The translations under genes and the position numbers were made by a program. A stretch of 64,000 nucleotides of DNA from Chitinophaga varians (GTDB lineage: Bacteria > Bacteroidota > Bacteroidia > Chitinophagales > Chitinophagaceae), in NCBI RefSeq assembly GCF_014529945.1, contig NZ_JACVFB010000001.1, positions 1,054,001 to 1,118,000 of the forward strand. The letters are read 5' to 3'. The stretch's first letter is position 1. Every line of letters begins with the position of its first letter. Shown piece after piece: positions 15,516 to 25,592 of this stretch. Under the pieces are notes generated by a model. The model saw only the letters and a list, made by a program, of their open reading frames with translations. It had not been told where the DNA came from and ran no database searches.

Positions 15516-17075
15516 ATGAGCTATCTTTCTTTCCTACGGCCATGGGCGTGCTTTTTGCTGCTGCTGGCCGGCGGCCTGCACGCACAAACGCCTGTTTCCT
15601 GGACACCGGACAACGGTGACGGTACTTTCAAAAATCCGCTGATGTGGGGTGACTGGCCTGATCCGGACGTGATCCGCGTGGATGACAAATTCTATTTTGT
15701 GTCTACCAGCATGCATTATGTCCCTGGGTGCCCCATCGCGGTGTCTAATGATCTGGTGAACTGGAAAATGGCCGGATATGCGGTGTCCCGCTATGAGGAA
15801 GACCCACGTTACGACCTGAAAGGGGGCCATATGTACCTCAGCGGCTCGTGGGCGGCCACTATCCGTCATCACAATGGCCTGTTTTACGTGGGCTTCTGCA
15901 CACCGGACATGGACGGCCGCAAAGGACATTTCTCCATGTGTACGGCTAAAAACATCGAGGGGCCGTGGAAACGGACCATCTTCCCCGAATACCTGTACGA
16001 TCCGGGCCTTTTTTTTGATGACGATGGTAAAGTTTATGTGGTACACGGCCAACAGAAACTGTTTATCACGGAGCTGAACAGTGATGCGCTGTCTGCCAAA
16101 ACGCCCCGGCGGGAGATCTATGACAACCGCGCCTATCCTTACCTGGAAGGATCACATATGTATAAGGTAAACGGTAAATACTATATCCTTGGCAGCACCG
16201 GCGGCACCAAAGGACGGCAGGTATGTCTGCGGTCCGACAGTATATACGGCCCCTATGAATCGAAAGTTGTGATACAGGACGATCATTCCTATCCGGGCAA
16301 TGGCCTGCATCAGGGAGGCATGGTACAGCTGCAGAACGGCGACTGGTGGTTTGTTATTATGCAGGACCGGGGCCCGATCGGGCGTGTGCCAAATCTGGAA
16401 CCGGTAACCTGGGTGGATGGCTGGCCTATGTTAGGCGTTGGCGGAAAAGGCGTGGACACCTTCCCCAAACCTGCTGTCAGCAAAAGCTATCCGGTGTCAG
16501 TACCGGCTACATCAGACGAATTCAATAAAGCTACGCTGGGGTTACAATGGCAATGGAACCACAACCCCGATAATAAAAAGTGGTCGCTGACCCAGCGGCC
16601 GGGATATCTCCGCTTATATGCCGGCAAAGCCCGTAACCTGATGGAGGCGCGCAATACGCTGACGCAGCGGGTAGAAGGGCCTTATTCAGAAGGTACGGCC
16701 TGCCTCGACCTCTCCGGCCTGAAGCCGGGCGATGTAGCAGGACTGGGCGTGTTCCAGTCGCCCTATGCGTATATAGGTGTCCGTTACAACGGGAAAAACA
16801 AGGAACTCATCATGGTGAACGCCGATAGCACGGTGACGGTATTACCCTGCACCGCTTCGAAAATATGGCTGAAAGCCATGGTACGGGAAAAAGACTTCAC
16901 GGCCACCTTTGCCTATAGCAACGATGGTAAACATTTCACCGCCATGGGGAATGAATTGAAAATGGCGCTGGGATTGGATTGGACGGCCAACCGGTTTGCA
17001 TTGTTCCTCTTCAATACCGGCCTGACTAATCAGCAAACAGGTGGTTATGTGGATGTGGATTGGTTCCGCAGATAG
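15516..17075 (+). CDS. Glycoside hydrolase family 43, secreted
   Basis: A 519-residue exported enzyme that probably cleaves xylose or arabinose linkages in hemicellulose (beta-xylosidase or arabinofuranosidase type). A signal peptide ends near LHAQ (residue 24). The five-bladed GH43 domain follows, with Asp49 in DWPDPDVI as likely base, Asp162 in YDPGLFFDDDG, and Glu211 in YLEGSHMYK as likely acid. From about residue 330 a beta-sandwich domain follows (ATSDEFNKATLGLQWQWNHNPD), like the C-terminal domain of GH43 xylosidases. It stands alone, without its own SusC/D pair beside it. Confidence 0.92.
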   Translation: MSYLSFLRPWACFLLLLAGGLHAQTPVSWTPDNGDGTFKNPLMWGDWPDPDVIRVDDKFYFVSTSMHYVPGCPIAVSNDLVNWKMAGYAVSRYEEDPRYDLKGGHMYLSGSWAATIRHHNGLFYVGFCTPDMDGRKGHFSMCTAKNIEGPWKRTIFPEYLYDPGLFFDDDGKVYVVHGQQKLFITELNSDALSAKTPRREIYDNRAYPYLEGSHMYKVNGKYYILGSTGGTKGRQVCLRSDSIYGPYESKVVIQDDHSYPGNGLHQGGMVQLQNGDWWFVIMQDRGPIGRVPNLEPVTWVDGWPMLGVGGKGVDTFPKPAVSKSYPVSVPATSDEFNKATLGLQWQWNHNPDNKKWSLTQRPGYLRLYAGKARNLMEARNTLTQRVEGPYSEGTACLDLSGLKPGDVAGLGVFQSPYAYIGVRYNGKNKELIMVNADSTVTVLPCTASKIWLKAMVREKDFTATFAYSNDGKHFTAMGNELKMALGLDWTANRFALFLFNTGLTNQQTGGYVDVDWFRR

Positions 17076-17096
17076 GCTATAATACTCATTTTGCCG

Positions 17097-17129
17097 ATGC
17101 AGGAAGCGTATGCTTCCTGCATTTTTTTT
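17097..17129 (+). terminator. Rho-independent terminator of the GH43 gene
   Basis: ATGCAGGAAGC and GCTTCCTGCAT form a perfect 11-base stem with a GTAT loop, followed by a run of eight T. Confidence 0.9.
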
Positions 17130-17374
17130 GAAGACATCTTCCAATCGCATGTTTATGCGATAACCCCGGCCGCAGCGCGTCTTAACTTTACCTTGTTAAA
17201 AATCCGATTACACGGTTATAACCCCGGAGAACCAAACAAACAACACCCAAAGTCCATCAAAGAAATACCCTGGAATGCGCGTGTCAGTTGTAGGATCATT
17301 GTGTTGAATTAATGACCACAAAATTAAAGGGTCATCTTACGGTGGGGTACTACATAAATATGCGGTTGTTTGCA
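17130..17374. other. Intergenic stretch without a recognised gene
   Basis: Between two terminators I find no convincing gene. The only visible structure is a short CGCAT/ATGCG inverted repeat near 17147-17160. The plus-strand frame through it has no family resemblance. Confidence 0.5.
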
Positions 17375-17410
17375 TAAAAAAAGGACGGCTTACCTTCGCA
17401 AGCGTCCTTT
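17375..17410 (-). terminator. Terminator of the alpha/beta hydrolase gene
   Basis: On the minus strand AAAGGACG pairs with CGTCCTTT, with CTT/AAG inside, and the stem is followed by a T-run. It lies 20 bases after the hydrolase stop. Confidence 0.8.
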
Positions 17411-17429
17411 CCTATATCTTGTTGGAAGA

Positions 17430-18563
17430 CTATTTCAAAGCCATGGGTCTTACCTCCTGCACCAGTGTCAGTAAAAATTTGCCAGGTTCTTCCATCATCA
17501 TCAGATGAGAGGAGTTTTCAAACCACACGCCTTTTTTATAGGGGGCTTTCACTTTTTTAAGCCAGGCATCGGTCGGTTCTGAAGGCGTGGTATAATCATG
17601 TCTTCCCATGAACACCAGTACCGGTATGGGAAATTCTTTCACCTGCTTGAAGTCTACCGCCAGAAATTCATCCATTACGCGGCCGAGGGTGAAGATGTTG
17701 CCTTCGTCGATGGCGTCTACATCTTTTTTATCATATTCCGGGGACATCAGTGGCGCGTTAAAGAAATATGCCGGCACGGGCCTGTAGGCCGCGAGGCCAC
17801 CATATTCCTGCGGCCATTTGCGGGCGATGATGATCCGGTCCCGGGTGATAGGCTGATCGCCGGGGTAGGGGGCGATAGATTGCAGCTCCCTGATAGCGGT
17901 GGTATCTTTCCGGCGGGTGGCTTCTTTCAGCCCAAATTCAAAGCTTACCCGCTCGTTGTCTACGGTGTTGATATTCTGGCCGGCGCCTACATATACATAA
18001 AAGAGATCAGGACGTTTGAGCGCGGCACGCATGGCCACAATAGTGCCCCAGCTGTGTCCCATCAGGACCAGTTTCTTTTTATGGTATTTCTGGCGGAGCT
18101 GTTCGGCCAGTTCAATGCAGTCGTCTACGTAGCGGTCGATATGCAGGGTAGCGCCCAGGTTCGTGGTATCGTTGGCCAGGAAACTTTTGCCGGAAGCGCG
18201 CTGGTCGTATTGCACCATCGTGAAATACTCTTCCAGCGGCCGTTGCCAGGTCCATGCCACGGGAGCCATCGGAGAGGCCGGCCCGCCATGAACGAAGAGG
18301 ATAACAGGATTGTTACGGTCTTGCCCCCGTACAAATACCCATTGTCTGGTGCCACCGAGGGTGGCTTCAAAATTCTCCTGAACGCCGTTGGGGCTAAGGA
18401 TTTTACTCAGACCGGTGATCAGTTTTTTACCGCCGGCATATTTGTCGGTGACATCATTGTTTTGCGCGTGAGCGGTAACATGACAAGCCAGGGAAATAGT
18501 TAAGAAAAGCAGCAGCAGTGGCAGCCGCTGACAGATGTTGGCACGCAGGTGATTTGGTTGCAT
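17430..18563 (-). CDS. Secreted alpha/beta hydrolase, proline iminopeptidase-like
   Basis: A 377-residue exported hydrolase. A signal peptide of about 34 residues ends near AHAQ. The alpha/beta fold shows the HGGPASP oxyanion region (92-98), the DQRASGKS turn typical of prolyl aminopeptidases, and nucleophile Ser171 in GHSWGT. A late Asp (GRHDYTTPSE) and a His (NSSHLMMMEEPGKF) complete the triad. It may remove N-terminal residues from peptides or cleave esters; the substrate is not known. A terminator follows. Confidence 0.88.
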   Translation of the reverse strand: MQPNHLRANICQRLPLLLLFLTISLACHVTAHAQNNDVTDKYAGGKKLITGLSKILSPNGVQENFEATLGGTRQWVFVRGQDRNNPVILFVHGGPASPMAPVAWTWQRPLEEYFTMVQYDQRASGKSFLANDTTNLGATLHIDRYVDDCIELAEQLRQKYHKKKLVLMGHSWGTIVAMRAALKRPDLFYVYVGAGQNINTVDNERVSFEFGLKEATRRKDTTAIRELQSIAPYPGDQPITRDRIIIARKWPQEYGGLAAYRPVPAYFFNAPLMSPEYDKKDVDAIDEGNIFTLGRVMDEFLAVDFKQVKEFPIPVLVFMGRHDYTTPSEPTDAWLKKVKAPYKKGVWFENSSHLMMMEEPGKFLLTLVQEVRPMALK

Positions 18564-18752
18564 GTGACAGATTTGTGGTGTCAGATAGTAAATGAATAAG
18601 CAAAAACTAAAACGGCACTAAACTTATTGATTTTTATGTTAATGGACAAATTCCGGTAGGCCGAAAGGAAAGGCTTCTTTTTTTGATGCTTTTAATATTA
18701 AATTTACCGGTCTCCTGTGTAGGGAGTTTGATTGTCTGATATCTTACATAGA

Positions 18753-19331
18753 ATGAATGAACAGGAACTGCTAAAGCGACTCGCCGTGGGGGATGAGGCG
18801 GCATTTACAGCGATCTATCTGCAATACCATGGGGGTATTTATACCTACCTGTTGAAATTTACCAAAAATCCGCTGCTCACAGAAGATCTGGTGCACGACG
18901 TATTCCTGAAGATCTGGGAGGTCCGGGAACAGCTGGACATCAGGTCCTCCTTTGCTGCCTATCTGTACCGCCTGGCCCGTAATGCGGCGCTCACCCAGCT
19001 GAACAGGCTCACGCTGTTCGATGCCGTCCGCGATGAAGTGATGCACCGGGTATCGCTGGGCATCCACGAACCATCCGTGTTCAACGCGGTAGAGCAGAAA
19101 CAGTACGAGGAGCTGTTACAGCGCGCCATCGATCACCTGCCGCCGCAGCGCCGGGAAGCCTTTATCCTTTGCCGTCAACAGGGCAAAAGTTATGAGGAGG
19201 CCGCCACCCTGATGAATATCTCCCGTAACACTTTTAAGCAGCACCTGTCACTGGCCGTGAAGTCCATCCGGGAATACCTGCTGGAACATGGCAGCATCTC
19301 CCTGCTGATGCTGCTGATTGCCATGAAATAA
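18753..19331 (+). CDS. ECF RNA polymerase sigma factor (FecI-like)
   Basis: A 192-residue sigma-70 family factor with region 2 (EAAFTAIYLQYHGGIYTYLLK... EDLVHDVFLKIWE) and region 4 (LPPQRREAFILCRQQGKSYEEAATLMNISRNTFKQHLS). It should direct transcription of the adjacent SusC/SusD genes when released by the FecR-type anti-sigma factor encoded 64 bases downstream. I chose ATG 18753 over a TTG seven codons earlier because MNEQELLKRLAVGD matches typical family starts. Confidence 0.93.
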   Translation: MNEQELLKRLAVGDEAAFTAIYLQYHGGIYTYLLKFTKNPLLTEDLVHDVFLKIWEVREQLDIRSSFAAYLYRLARNAALTQLNRLTLFDAVRDEVMHRVSLGIHEPSVFNAVEQKQYEELLQRAIDHLPPQRREAFILCRQQGKSYEEAATLMNISRNTFKQHLSLAVKSIREYLLEHGSISLLMLLIAMK

Positions 19332-19395
19332 AAAAAAAGAAAATTTTTTTTTCCGGACCATCCACCCATTTCTTTTACTCATTAGTCTTATTAGT

Positions 19396-20565
19396 ATGGA
19401 ACCAAATAAATTTCCTGCGGACCTGTTGCAAAAGTACCTCGACGGCACCATGACGGAGCCGGAGAGCGGCGTGCTGTTTGCCTGGCTGAAGGAAAATCCG
19501 GCAGCAGTAGAAAATGAAGCGATGGAGCAGTTGCTGCAGGCCAATTATGACGCGTCTTTTGCAGCACCCACGGCTTTGCCGGCAGGTGCGGGGCAGCGTA
19601 TACTGGACAGACTGATGGTGTCTGTAGCGGCAGCAGATACGGGTGTGGTGCAACTGCCTTTGTGGCGACGCCCCTGGGTGCGATACGCGGCGGCAGCCGT
19701 GCTCGTGGCAGCGATGGCCATCCCTGCCGCCCGGATGCTGACAAACCGGAAAAAACCAGTGGCTCCGGCGCCTGTGGCTATTGCCAGCGGCACCAACCGC
19801 GCGGTGCTGAAACTGGCCAATGGAAAAGAAATTATGCTGGACAGCACCCATGGCAGCATCGTGCAGGAGCCAGGGCTCACCGTACAGAACGACAGCGGCC
19901 GGCTGAATTATCAGGGGGCCACCGCTGCCATGGAATATCATACACTTACCACGCCGCGGGGCGGACAATACCGCATCACACTGCCCGACGGCACGGCCGT
20001 ATGGCTGAATGCCGCCTCCAGTATCACTTACCCGACGACCTTTACAGAGAAAGTCCGCGCGGTCATTATCACCGGCGAGGCCTACTTTGAAGTGGCCGCC
20101 CATGCACGCCAGCCTTTCCGCGTGGATGTGGATGGGAAAGCGACGGTGGAAGTGCTGGGCACGCAATTTAACGTCAACGCCTATACGGATGAAAAAGATA
20201 TCCGCACGACGCTGGTCAACGGCAGCGTACGGGTAAACCACCGCCAGGCATCGGTGGTGCTGAAACCTGGTCAACAGGCAGCTATTGCCGGCGAAGGGCT
20301 TCAGCTGGTGGAGCATCCCGACCTGGAAATGGCCGTGGCATGGAAAAACGGTTCCTTCCAGTTTGACCATGCCCACCTCAAAGAGGTGTTACGGCAAATG
20401 GCACGATGGTACGATGTGACCGTCGTATATGAGCCTGGCAGCGCAGATATTATCTTCAGCGGGGAAATAAAAAGAGATCTGGACCTGCCACAGGCACTGA
20501 CAGTGCTGCAAAGCATGGGGGTCCGTTTCAGAATAGAAGGAAAGCAACTGATTGTAATGCCATAA
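19396..20565 (+). CDS. FecR-family anti-sigma factor
   Basis: A 389-residue inner-membrane regulator. The cytoplasmic N-terminus (about 1-90) should bind the sigma factor, a single membrane segment lies at about 95-116 (RYAAAAVLVAAMAIPAARML), and the periplasmic part holds the FecR domain (TPRGGQYRITLPDGTAVWLNAASSITYP) and a C-terminal STN-like region (FQFDHAHLKEVLRQMARWYDV). With the sigma factor before it and the STN-bearing SusC after it, this is a complete transmembrane signalling relay. Confidence 0.94.
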   Translation: MEPNKFPADLLQKYLDGTMTEPESGVLFAWLKENPAAVENEAMEQLLQANYDASFAAPTALPAGAGQRILDRLMVSVAAADTGVVQLPLWRRPWVRYAAAAVLVAAMAIPAARMLTNRKKPVAPAPVAIASGTNRAVLKLANGKEIMLDSTHGSIVQEPGLTVQNDSGRLNYQGATAAMEYHTLTTPRGGQYRITLPDGTAVWLNAASSITYPTTFTEKVRAVIITGEAYFEVAAHARQPFRVDVDGKATVEVLGTQFNVNAYTDEKDIRTTLVNGSVRVNHRQASVVLKPGQQAAIAGEGLQLVEHPDLEMAVAWKNGSFQFDHAHLKEVLRQMARWYDVTVVYEPGSADIIFSGEIKRDLDLPQALTVLQSMGVRFRIEGKQLIVMP

Positions 20566-20663
20566 AGCAACCATAATAGAAAATTAAGATCATCAAGCAA
20601 CAACAGGTGAGGAGGTGAACATGCCGGCCTTAGTGGTCAGGGCCTGGTGTGTCCCGGAACGAA

Positions 20664-20678
20664 AAGCCCTTCGGGCTT
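20664..20678 (+). promoter_or_regulatory. Hairpin in the leader of the first SusC gene
   Basis: AAGCCC-TTC-GGGCTT forms a tight 6-base stem 63 bases before the SusC start. The 176-base gap between FecR and SusC could be a structured 5' leader; there is no T-run, so it is not a typical terminator. Confidence 0.35.
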
Positions 20679-20741
20679 AACGGCGGAGCCATGCCCGGCC
20701 ACTTCGGTCACCGGTTATTATTTATCAACCAAAAATATGTT

Positions 20742-23700
20742 ATGCCAGAATTGAAACGTCCAAAGCGGTATATACCGTGGAAACAGCTGGGGCTGTTGCT
20801 GCTGATAGCAGCTATGGGACTGCCGCTGCGGGGATTATCCCAGACTATGAGTTACAGCAGTAAAAAAGTGACGCTGCAACAGGTGTTCGCAGAAATAAAA
20901 AAACAAACCAACCATGCCGTGGTATTCAATCCGGAGCAGGTAGACGTGACGCAAACTGTTCCGGTGAATGCCCACAATCAGCGGTTGGACGATTTTATGA
21001 GGACCCTGCTGGCCAAAACACCACTGGGCTTCACCATTGTAGGGACGACCATCGTGGTATTCCGCAAAGCAGACCTGCCAGCGGAGTTCAACGTCGCACC
21101 ACCGCCTTCACCGGAAGTGATGGGCGTAGTGTATGACGAGAAAACAAGTCAGCCGATACCCGGTGTGAGCGTCTTCGCCAGTGCGTCTAATAAAGGCACC
21201 CAGACAAATGAAAAGGGATTTTTCTCCCTGAAAAATTTAAAAGACGCAGAAATGCTCACCTTCTCCAGCATTGGCTACGAGAAGGTGACCATGGCTGCGG
21301 GACAGCCAGGGGTGACTTTTTATGTGAAGATGAAAGTGGCCACCAATGAGCTGGACCAGGCGGTGGTGCAGGCGTATGGCGTTACCAGCAAACGACTGGC
21401 CACGGGCAACATCACCCGCGTGAGTGGGGCGGAAATTGCGTCGCAACCGGTCATGAACCCGCTGCAGGCCTTACAGGGCCGGGTGCCGGGGCTGCTGATT
21501 TCACAAACCAACGGGTATGCCAACTCGCCGGTAAAACTGGAGATCAGAGGACGAAACTCCCTCGGCAAAGGCTTTCTGTCTGATCCGCTATATATCGTGG
21601 ACGGGGTACCGTTAACCGTGTTGAATGTAACCAGCTTCGCAAACGGCACCTCGCCGGGATTTGTGCAGGGCGGGGTTTCTCCCACCGGAGGACAAAGTCC
21701 GCTGTTTGGCCTGAGTGCTAAAGACATTGAGAGCATTGAAGTATTAAAAGATGCGGATGCAACAGCGATCTATGGTTCCCGCGGCGCCAATGGGGTCATC
21801 ATCATCACCACAAAAAGAGGAAAAACAGGAAAAACCACGCTTTCACTGGATGTCAAAGAAGGGATCGTAACAGTTCCCCGCCAATGGCATCTGCTCGATA
21901 CCCGCCAATACCTGCAAATGCGCCGGGAAGCTTTCAAAAACGATGGCATAACGCCTACCGTTGCCAATGCGCCCGACCTGATGTTGTGGGATACCACCCG
22001 CTATACCAACTGGCAGAAGGAAGTACTGGGCACCGGCAAAATGACGATGGTCTCAGCCAGCCTTTCCGGTGGCGACACCCGCACCACTTTTTATGTAGGC
22101 GCCAACTATGGCCGTCAGGTGGAGATATTGAACAAAAGCGGCGCATCGCAAAAAGCGTCGCTGATGTCCCGTGTCCGGCATAGCAGCAATAATCAGAAGT
22201 TCAGTATCATGGTAGGCACCACCATCGGCTATACGAAAGTGGACGCCATCGATAACAGTGTTGATGCCATGTACCTGGCGCCCAATGCACCGCCGGCTTT
22301 TGACAGCCAGGGCAATCTGAACTATACCGGATGGAACCCGGCCGGTGAAGTAGTAAGATTCCCGTTTGGTTATCTGCTGAGGAAAAATAACAATGAGACA
22401 AATCAGTTTGACGGTAATATAGAAATCCGGTATGAGCTGGCCAAAGGGCTTACCTTCAGCACTACGGGCGGATATTCCTACGTTACCGGAAACAATAACA
22501 GCTTTGTGCCCATTGCCAGTCAGAATCCTGTCCTGAACCCTATTGGGTCAGCCATCTTCGGCACTACCCGCAATACTAACTGGATACTGGAACCACAACT
22601 GGCCTACAGCCGTTTTGTAGGAAAAGGCGACCTCTCCGTACAGGTAGGTGCCAGCTACCAGGCTGCTGCTACCAACGGTGGATCCACTTTTGGCCTGGGT
22701 TACAGCGATGACGCCCTGCTCGGCAGCATCTCCAATGCGCCTATCCAACAGGTGGTTGAAAATGTGGCGCGCTATAAATATGCCGCAGTATTTGGCCGTA
22801 TCTCCTATAACTGGGACAATAAATACATGGTGAACCTGAATGCCAGAAGGGACGGGTCTTCCCGCTTTGCGCCGGGCCGTCAGTATGGTAATTTCGGCTC
22901 TGTAGGCCTGGGATGGATTCTGTCGGAAGAGCCCTGGATGAAGGCAGCGCTGCCTTCCTGGGTCAGCTTCCTGAAGCTCCGTGGCAGCTATGGCATCACT
23001 GGTGGTGATGGGTCTATTGGTGACTACCAGTACCTGTCGCAGTGGGGCGCTATCTTGTCAGGCAATTCCCAACTCAGCAAATATGATGGCATACAGCCTT
23101 ATGCGCCTATCCATGCGATGAACCAGGACTATCACTGGGAGGCCAACAAAAAAATGGAAGGTGCCCTGACCGCCAGCTTCCTGAATGACCGTATCAGTCT
23201 GGAGGTAGCACATTACAGCAACCGCACCGGCGATCAGGTAACGGGCCTGCCTACACCGGTTTTTACCGGCTTTGGCAGTGTAATAGCCAACTGGTCGGCA
23301 GTGGTGCGAAACAGCGGCTGGGAAGGATTGTTGCGTGCTAATCTGGTGCAACAGAAAGATCTCTCCTGGTCTGTGTCTTTCAATATCTCCCGTAACCGCA
23401 ATGTGCTGGTGTCTTATCCGGGACTGGAGGAATCTCCCTACTATGGCGTATATAAAATAGGACAGTCGCTGTCTACCCAATATTTCCTGCATTACCTCGG
23501 CATAGATCCGCTGACCGGTAAACACAGTTTTGAGGATTATAACAAAGACGGGAAACTGGATGCGGTGCAACCTAATATCGACGCCACCGCTACCACCGAC
23601 CGTTATGTGGCCATCGATGTGGCGCCTAAATATTATGGCGGTTTGGGTTCACAGTTTACCTGGAAAGGAATATCGCTCGATCTCTTCTTTGAGTTCAAAA

Positions 23701-24083
23701 AACAGTCGGGTGCCGATCCTTTTGCCAACATCGCACCGGGTAGCATCGGCAATCTGCCGGTGGAGGCACTGAACAACCATTGGTCTAAGCCGGGAGACAA
23801 CGCTAAGTATGTCCGCTACGCCACTTCTTACTCCAGTAACTTCAACGCGTCTGATGGCGCTTTTATAGATGCTTCCTATGTCCGCTTACGCTCACTTTCT
23901 GTTAGTTACGGTCTTCCGGAGAAACTGGTGAAAAGGGCCCGTATGGAGAGCTGCCGCGTGTTTGTGGTGGGAGAGAATATTTTTACCATTACCCGTTACC
24001 CGGGCCTTGACCCGAACGTACAGAACCTCCTGGCGCTTCCCGCTCCCAGAACGGTCACCGGTGGTGTAACGCTTAACTTTTAA
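20742..24083 (+). CDS. SusC/RagA TonB-dependent receptor with N-terminal STN domain
   Basis: A 1113-residue outer-membrane transporter that imports a ligand captured by its SusD partner and can signal to the FecR protein. In order: signal region (LGLLLLIAAMGLPLRGLSQ), STN domain (about 35-105, VTLQQVFAEIKKQTNHAVVFN), carboxypeptidase-like regulatory domain (MGVVYDEKTSQPIPGVSVFA), plug (YIVDGVPL, IESIEVLKDADATAIYGSRGANGVIIITTKRG) and a beta-barrel ending in VTGGVTLNF. The frame is open to 20649, but MPELKRPKRYIPWKQLG is the natural start. The ligand is not known; no carbohydrate enzyme lies in this run, so a peptide or metal complex is as likely as a glycan. Confidence 0.95.
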   Translation: MPELKRPKRYIPWKQLGLLLLIAAMGLPLRGLSQTMSYSSKKVTLQQVFAEIKKQTNHAVVFNPEQVDVTQTVPVNAHNQRLDDFMRTLLAKTPLGFTIVGTTIVVFRKADLPAEFNVAPPPSPEVMGVVYDEKTSQPIPGVSVFASASNKGTQTNEKGFFSLKNLKDAEMLTFSSIGYEKVTMAAGQPGVTFYVKMKVATNELDQAVVQAYGVTSKRLATGNITRVSGAEIASQPVMNPLQALQGRVPGLLISQTNGYANSPVKLEIRGRNSLGKGFLSDPLYIVDGVPLTVLNVTSFANGTSPGFVQGGVSPTGGQSPLFGLSAKDIESIEVLKDADATAIYGSRGANGVIIITTKRGKTGKTTLSLDVKEGIVTVPRQWHLLDTRQYLQMRREAFKNDGITPTVANAPDLMLWDTTRYTNWQKEVLGTGKMTMVSASLSGGDTRTTFYVGANYGRQVEILNKSGASQKASLMSRVRHSSNNQKFSIMVGTTIGYTKVDAIDNSVDAMYLAPNAPPAFDSQGNLNYTGWNPAGEVVRFPFGYLLRKNNNETNQFDGNIEIRYELAKGLTFSTTGGYSYVTGNNNSFVPIASQNPVLNPIGSAIFGTTRNTNWILEPQLAYSRFVGKGDLSVQVGASYQAAATNGGSTFGLGYSDDALLGSISNAPIQQVVENVARYKYAAVFGRISYNWDNKYMVNLNARRDGSSRFAPGRQYGNFGSVGLGWILSEEPWMKAALPSWVSFLKLRGSYGITGGDGSIGDYQYLSQWGAILSGNSQLSKYDGIQPYAPIHAMNQDYHWEANKKMEGALTASFLNDRISLEVAHYSNRTGDQVTGLPTPVFTGFGSVIANWSAVVRNSGWEGLLRANLVQQKDLSWSVSFNISRNRNVLVSYPGLEESPYYGVYKIGQSLSTQYFLHYLGIDPLTGKHSFEDYNKDGKLDAVQPNIDATATTDRYVAIDVAPKYYGGLGSQFTWKGISLDLFFEFKKQSGADPFANIAPGSIGNLPVEALNNHWSKPGDNAKYVRYATSYSSNFNASDGAFIDASYVRLRSLSVSYGLPEKLVKRARMESCRVFVVGENIFTITRYPGLDPNVQNLLALPAPRTVTGGVTLNF

Positions 24084-24093
24084 ATGATCAGTG

Positions 24094-25590
24094 ATGCAGA
24101 ACTATCATAAAATACTGACTATTTCCGGCGGGCTGCTGTTGTGTGCCCTGCTTCCTTCATCCTGCAAAAAACTGGTATCAGTGCCTGACCCGGTGAATAC
24201 CATTTCCACACCCCAGGTGTTCGGATCGGAAAAACAGGCCAACGGCGCCATGGTGGGTATATATACCCGTATGATCAATGGTGATGATCCCATCCTCACC
24301 CTATCGGTGGGCGACCGGTCCTTTGCCGGCGGCCTCTCCACGTTTATGGGCGGCCTGTCTTCCGATGAACTGTTTTTTTTCATGAACACCTCGGACAAAT
24401 CGTGGTACCTGCCCAATACCAATAAGCTCACTGCCTTTGACGCAGGCCGCAGCAATAATATCTGGAATTCTGCCTATACGGCTGTTTACAGTGCCAATGG
24501 AATCATTGAAGGGATCGCTGCCACAGCGTCGCCGAACCTGAAAGACAGTGTGAAACGGGCGTTGACCGGGGAGGCAAAGTTTGTTCGTGCTTTTGCCTAC
24601 TTCTATCTCACCAATTTTTTTGGAGATGTGCCGCTGGCCCTTACGATCGATTTCAATAAAACGAGCCTTATGCCCCGTACGCCACAGGCACAGATTTACC
24701 ATCAATTGGTGCTGGACCTGAAAGAGGCGGCAGCGGCCATGCCCGAAGCATATCCTACCAGTATGGGGGAGAGAATACGCCCCAACCGCTATGCGGCCAG
24801 CGCGTTGCTGGCACGGGTATGTCTCTATCAAAAAGACTATGCCGGCGCCGTGGAGGCGGCTACTACTGTGATTAACCAGGCTTCGGTGTACCAACTGGAG
24901 CCGGACCCGGATAACGCATTCGCGGTAGCCAGCAGGGAAGCTATCTGGCAGTTGCAGCAGGCCAATGCTACCAACATGCGGGGTAACGCTACGCCGGAGG
25001 GTTATGATATGTCACCATCCATACCTAAAACCGGTATTGCGCCGTATTGCCTCACGGATACCCAAATGAAATCATTTGAGCCGGGCGATAAACGCTTCTC
25101 CTGGATAGATAGCACCATAGCATCATCCGGACCGGGCGCGCCTGCGGCGGTGGCCTATTTTCCCAACAAATACAAAATCGGCCGGAACAACAATGCCTTT
25201 GGCGCTCCGCCCAGAGAATATTATGTGATGCTGCGTTTGGCCGAACAATACCTGATACGTGCAGAAGCCGCGGCCAACGGCGGCCCTGGCGGCCTTTCTG
25301 CGGCCATCGCCGATCTGAACCTGATCCGTTCCAGAGCGGGACTGCCTGCCTTGTCCAATTCGCTGAGCAAGGAGCAGGTATTGGCCGCTGTTGCGAAGGA
25401 GCGACAGACAGAACTCTTCGCCGAATGGGGACACCGCTGGTTTGACCTGAAACGTACCGGCAAGGCACATGACATCTTATCTGCCCTTCCGCTGAAACAA
25501 CCATGGGCAGGCGATTACCAGCTGGTATATCCCATCCCGGTTACAGAGATCAATGTAAACCATTTCCTGACCCAAAATTCCGGTTATTGA
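24094..25590 (+). CDS. SusD/RagB surface lipoprotein
   Basis: A 498-residue surface-exposed partner of the preceding SusC that binds the ligand. The signal ends at a lipobox LLPSSC. The SusD-type TPR helices appear (RALTGEAKFVRAFAYFYLTNFFGDVPL), and the C-terminal part has the family segment LAEQYLIRAEAAANGG...ERQTELFAEWGHRWFDLKRTG. ATG 24094 follows a GTG that is one codon upstream. It starts 10 bases after SusC. Confidence 0.95.
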   Translation: MQNYHKILTISGGLLLCALLPSSCKKLVSVPDPVNTISTPQVFGSEKQANGAMVGIYTRMINGDDPILTLSVGDRSFAGGLSTFMGGLSSDELFFFMNTSDKSWYLPNTNKLTAFDAGRSNNIWNSAYTAVYSANGIIEGIAATASPNLKDSVKRALTGEAKFVRAFAYFYLTNFFGDVPLALTIDFNKTSLMPRTPQAQIYHQLVLDLKEAAAAMPEAYPTSMGERIRPNRYAASALLARVCLYQKDYAGAVEAATTVINQASVYQLEPDPDNAFAVASREAIWQLQQANATNMRGNATPEGYDMSPSIPKTGIAPYCLTDTQMKSFEPGDKRFSWIDSTIASSGPGAPAAVAYFPNKYKIGRNNNAFGAPPREYYVMLRLAEQYLIRAEAAANGGPGGLSAAIADLNLIRSRAGLPALSNSLSKEQVLAAVAKERQTELFAEWGHRWFDLKRTGKAHDILSALPLKQPWAGDYQLVYPIPVTEINVNHFLTQNSGY

Positions 25591-25592
25591 TT

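Noticed and set aside
19375..20376. A 333-codon open frame on the minus strand
   Set aside because: It is antisense to the FecR gene and its peptide has no recognisable motif.
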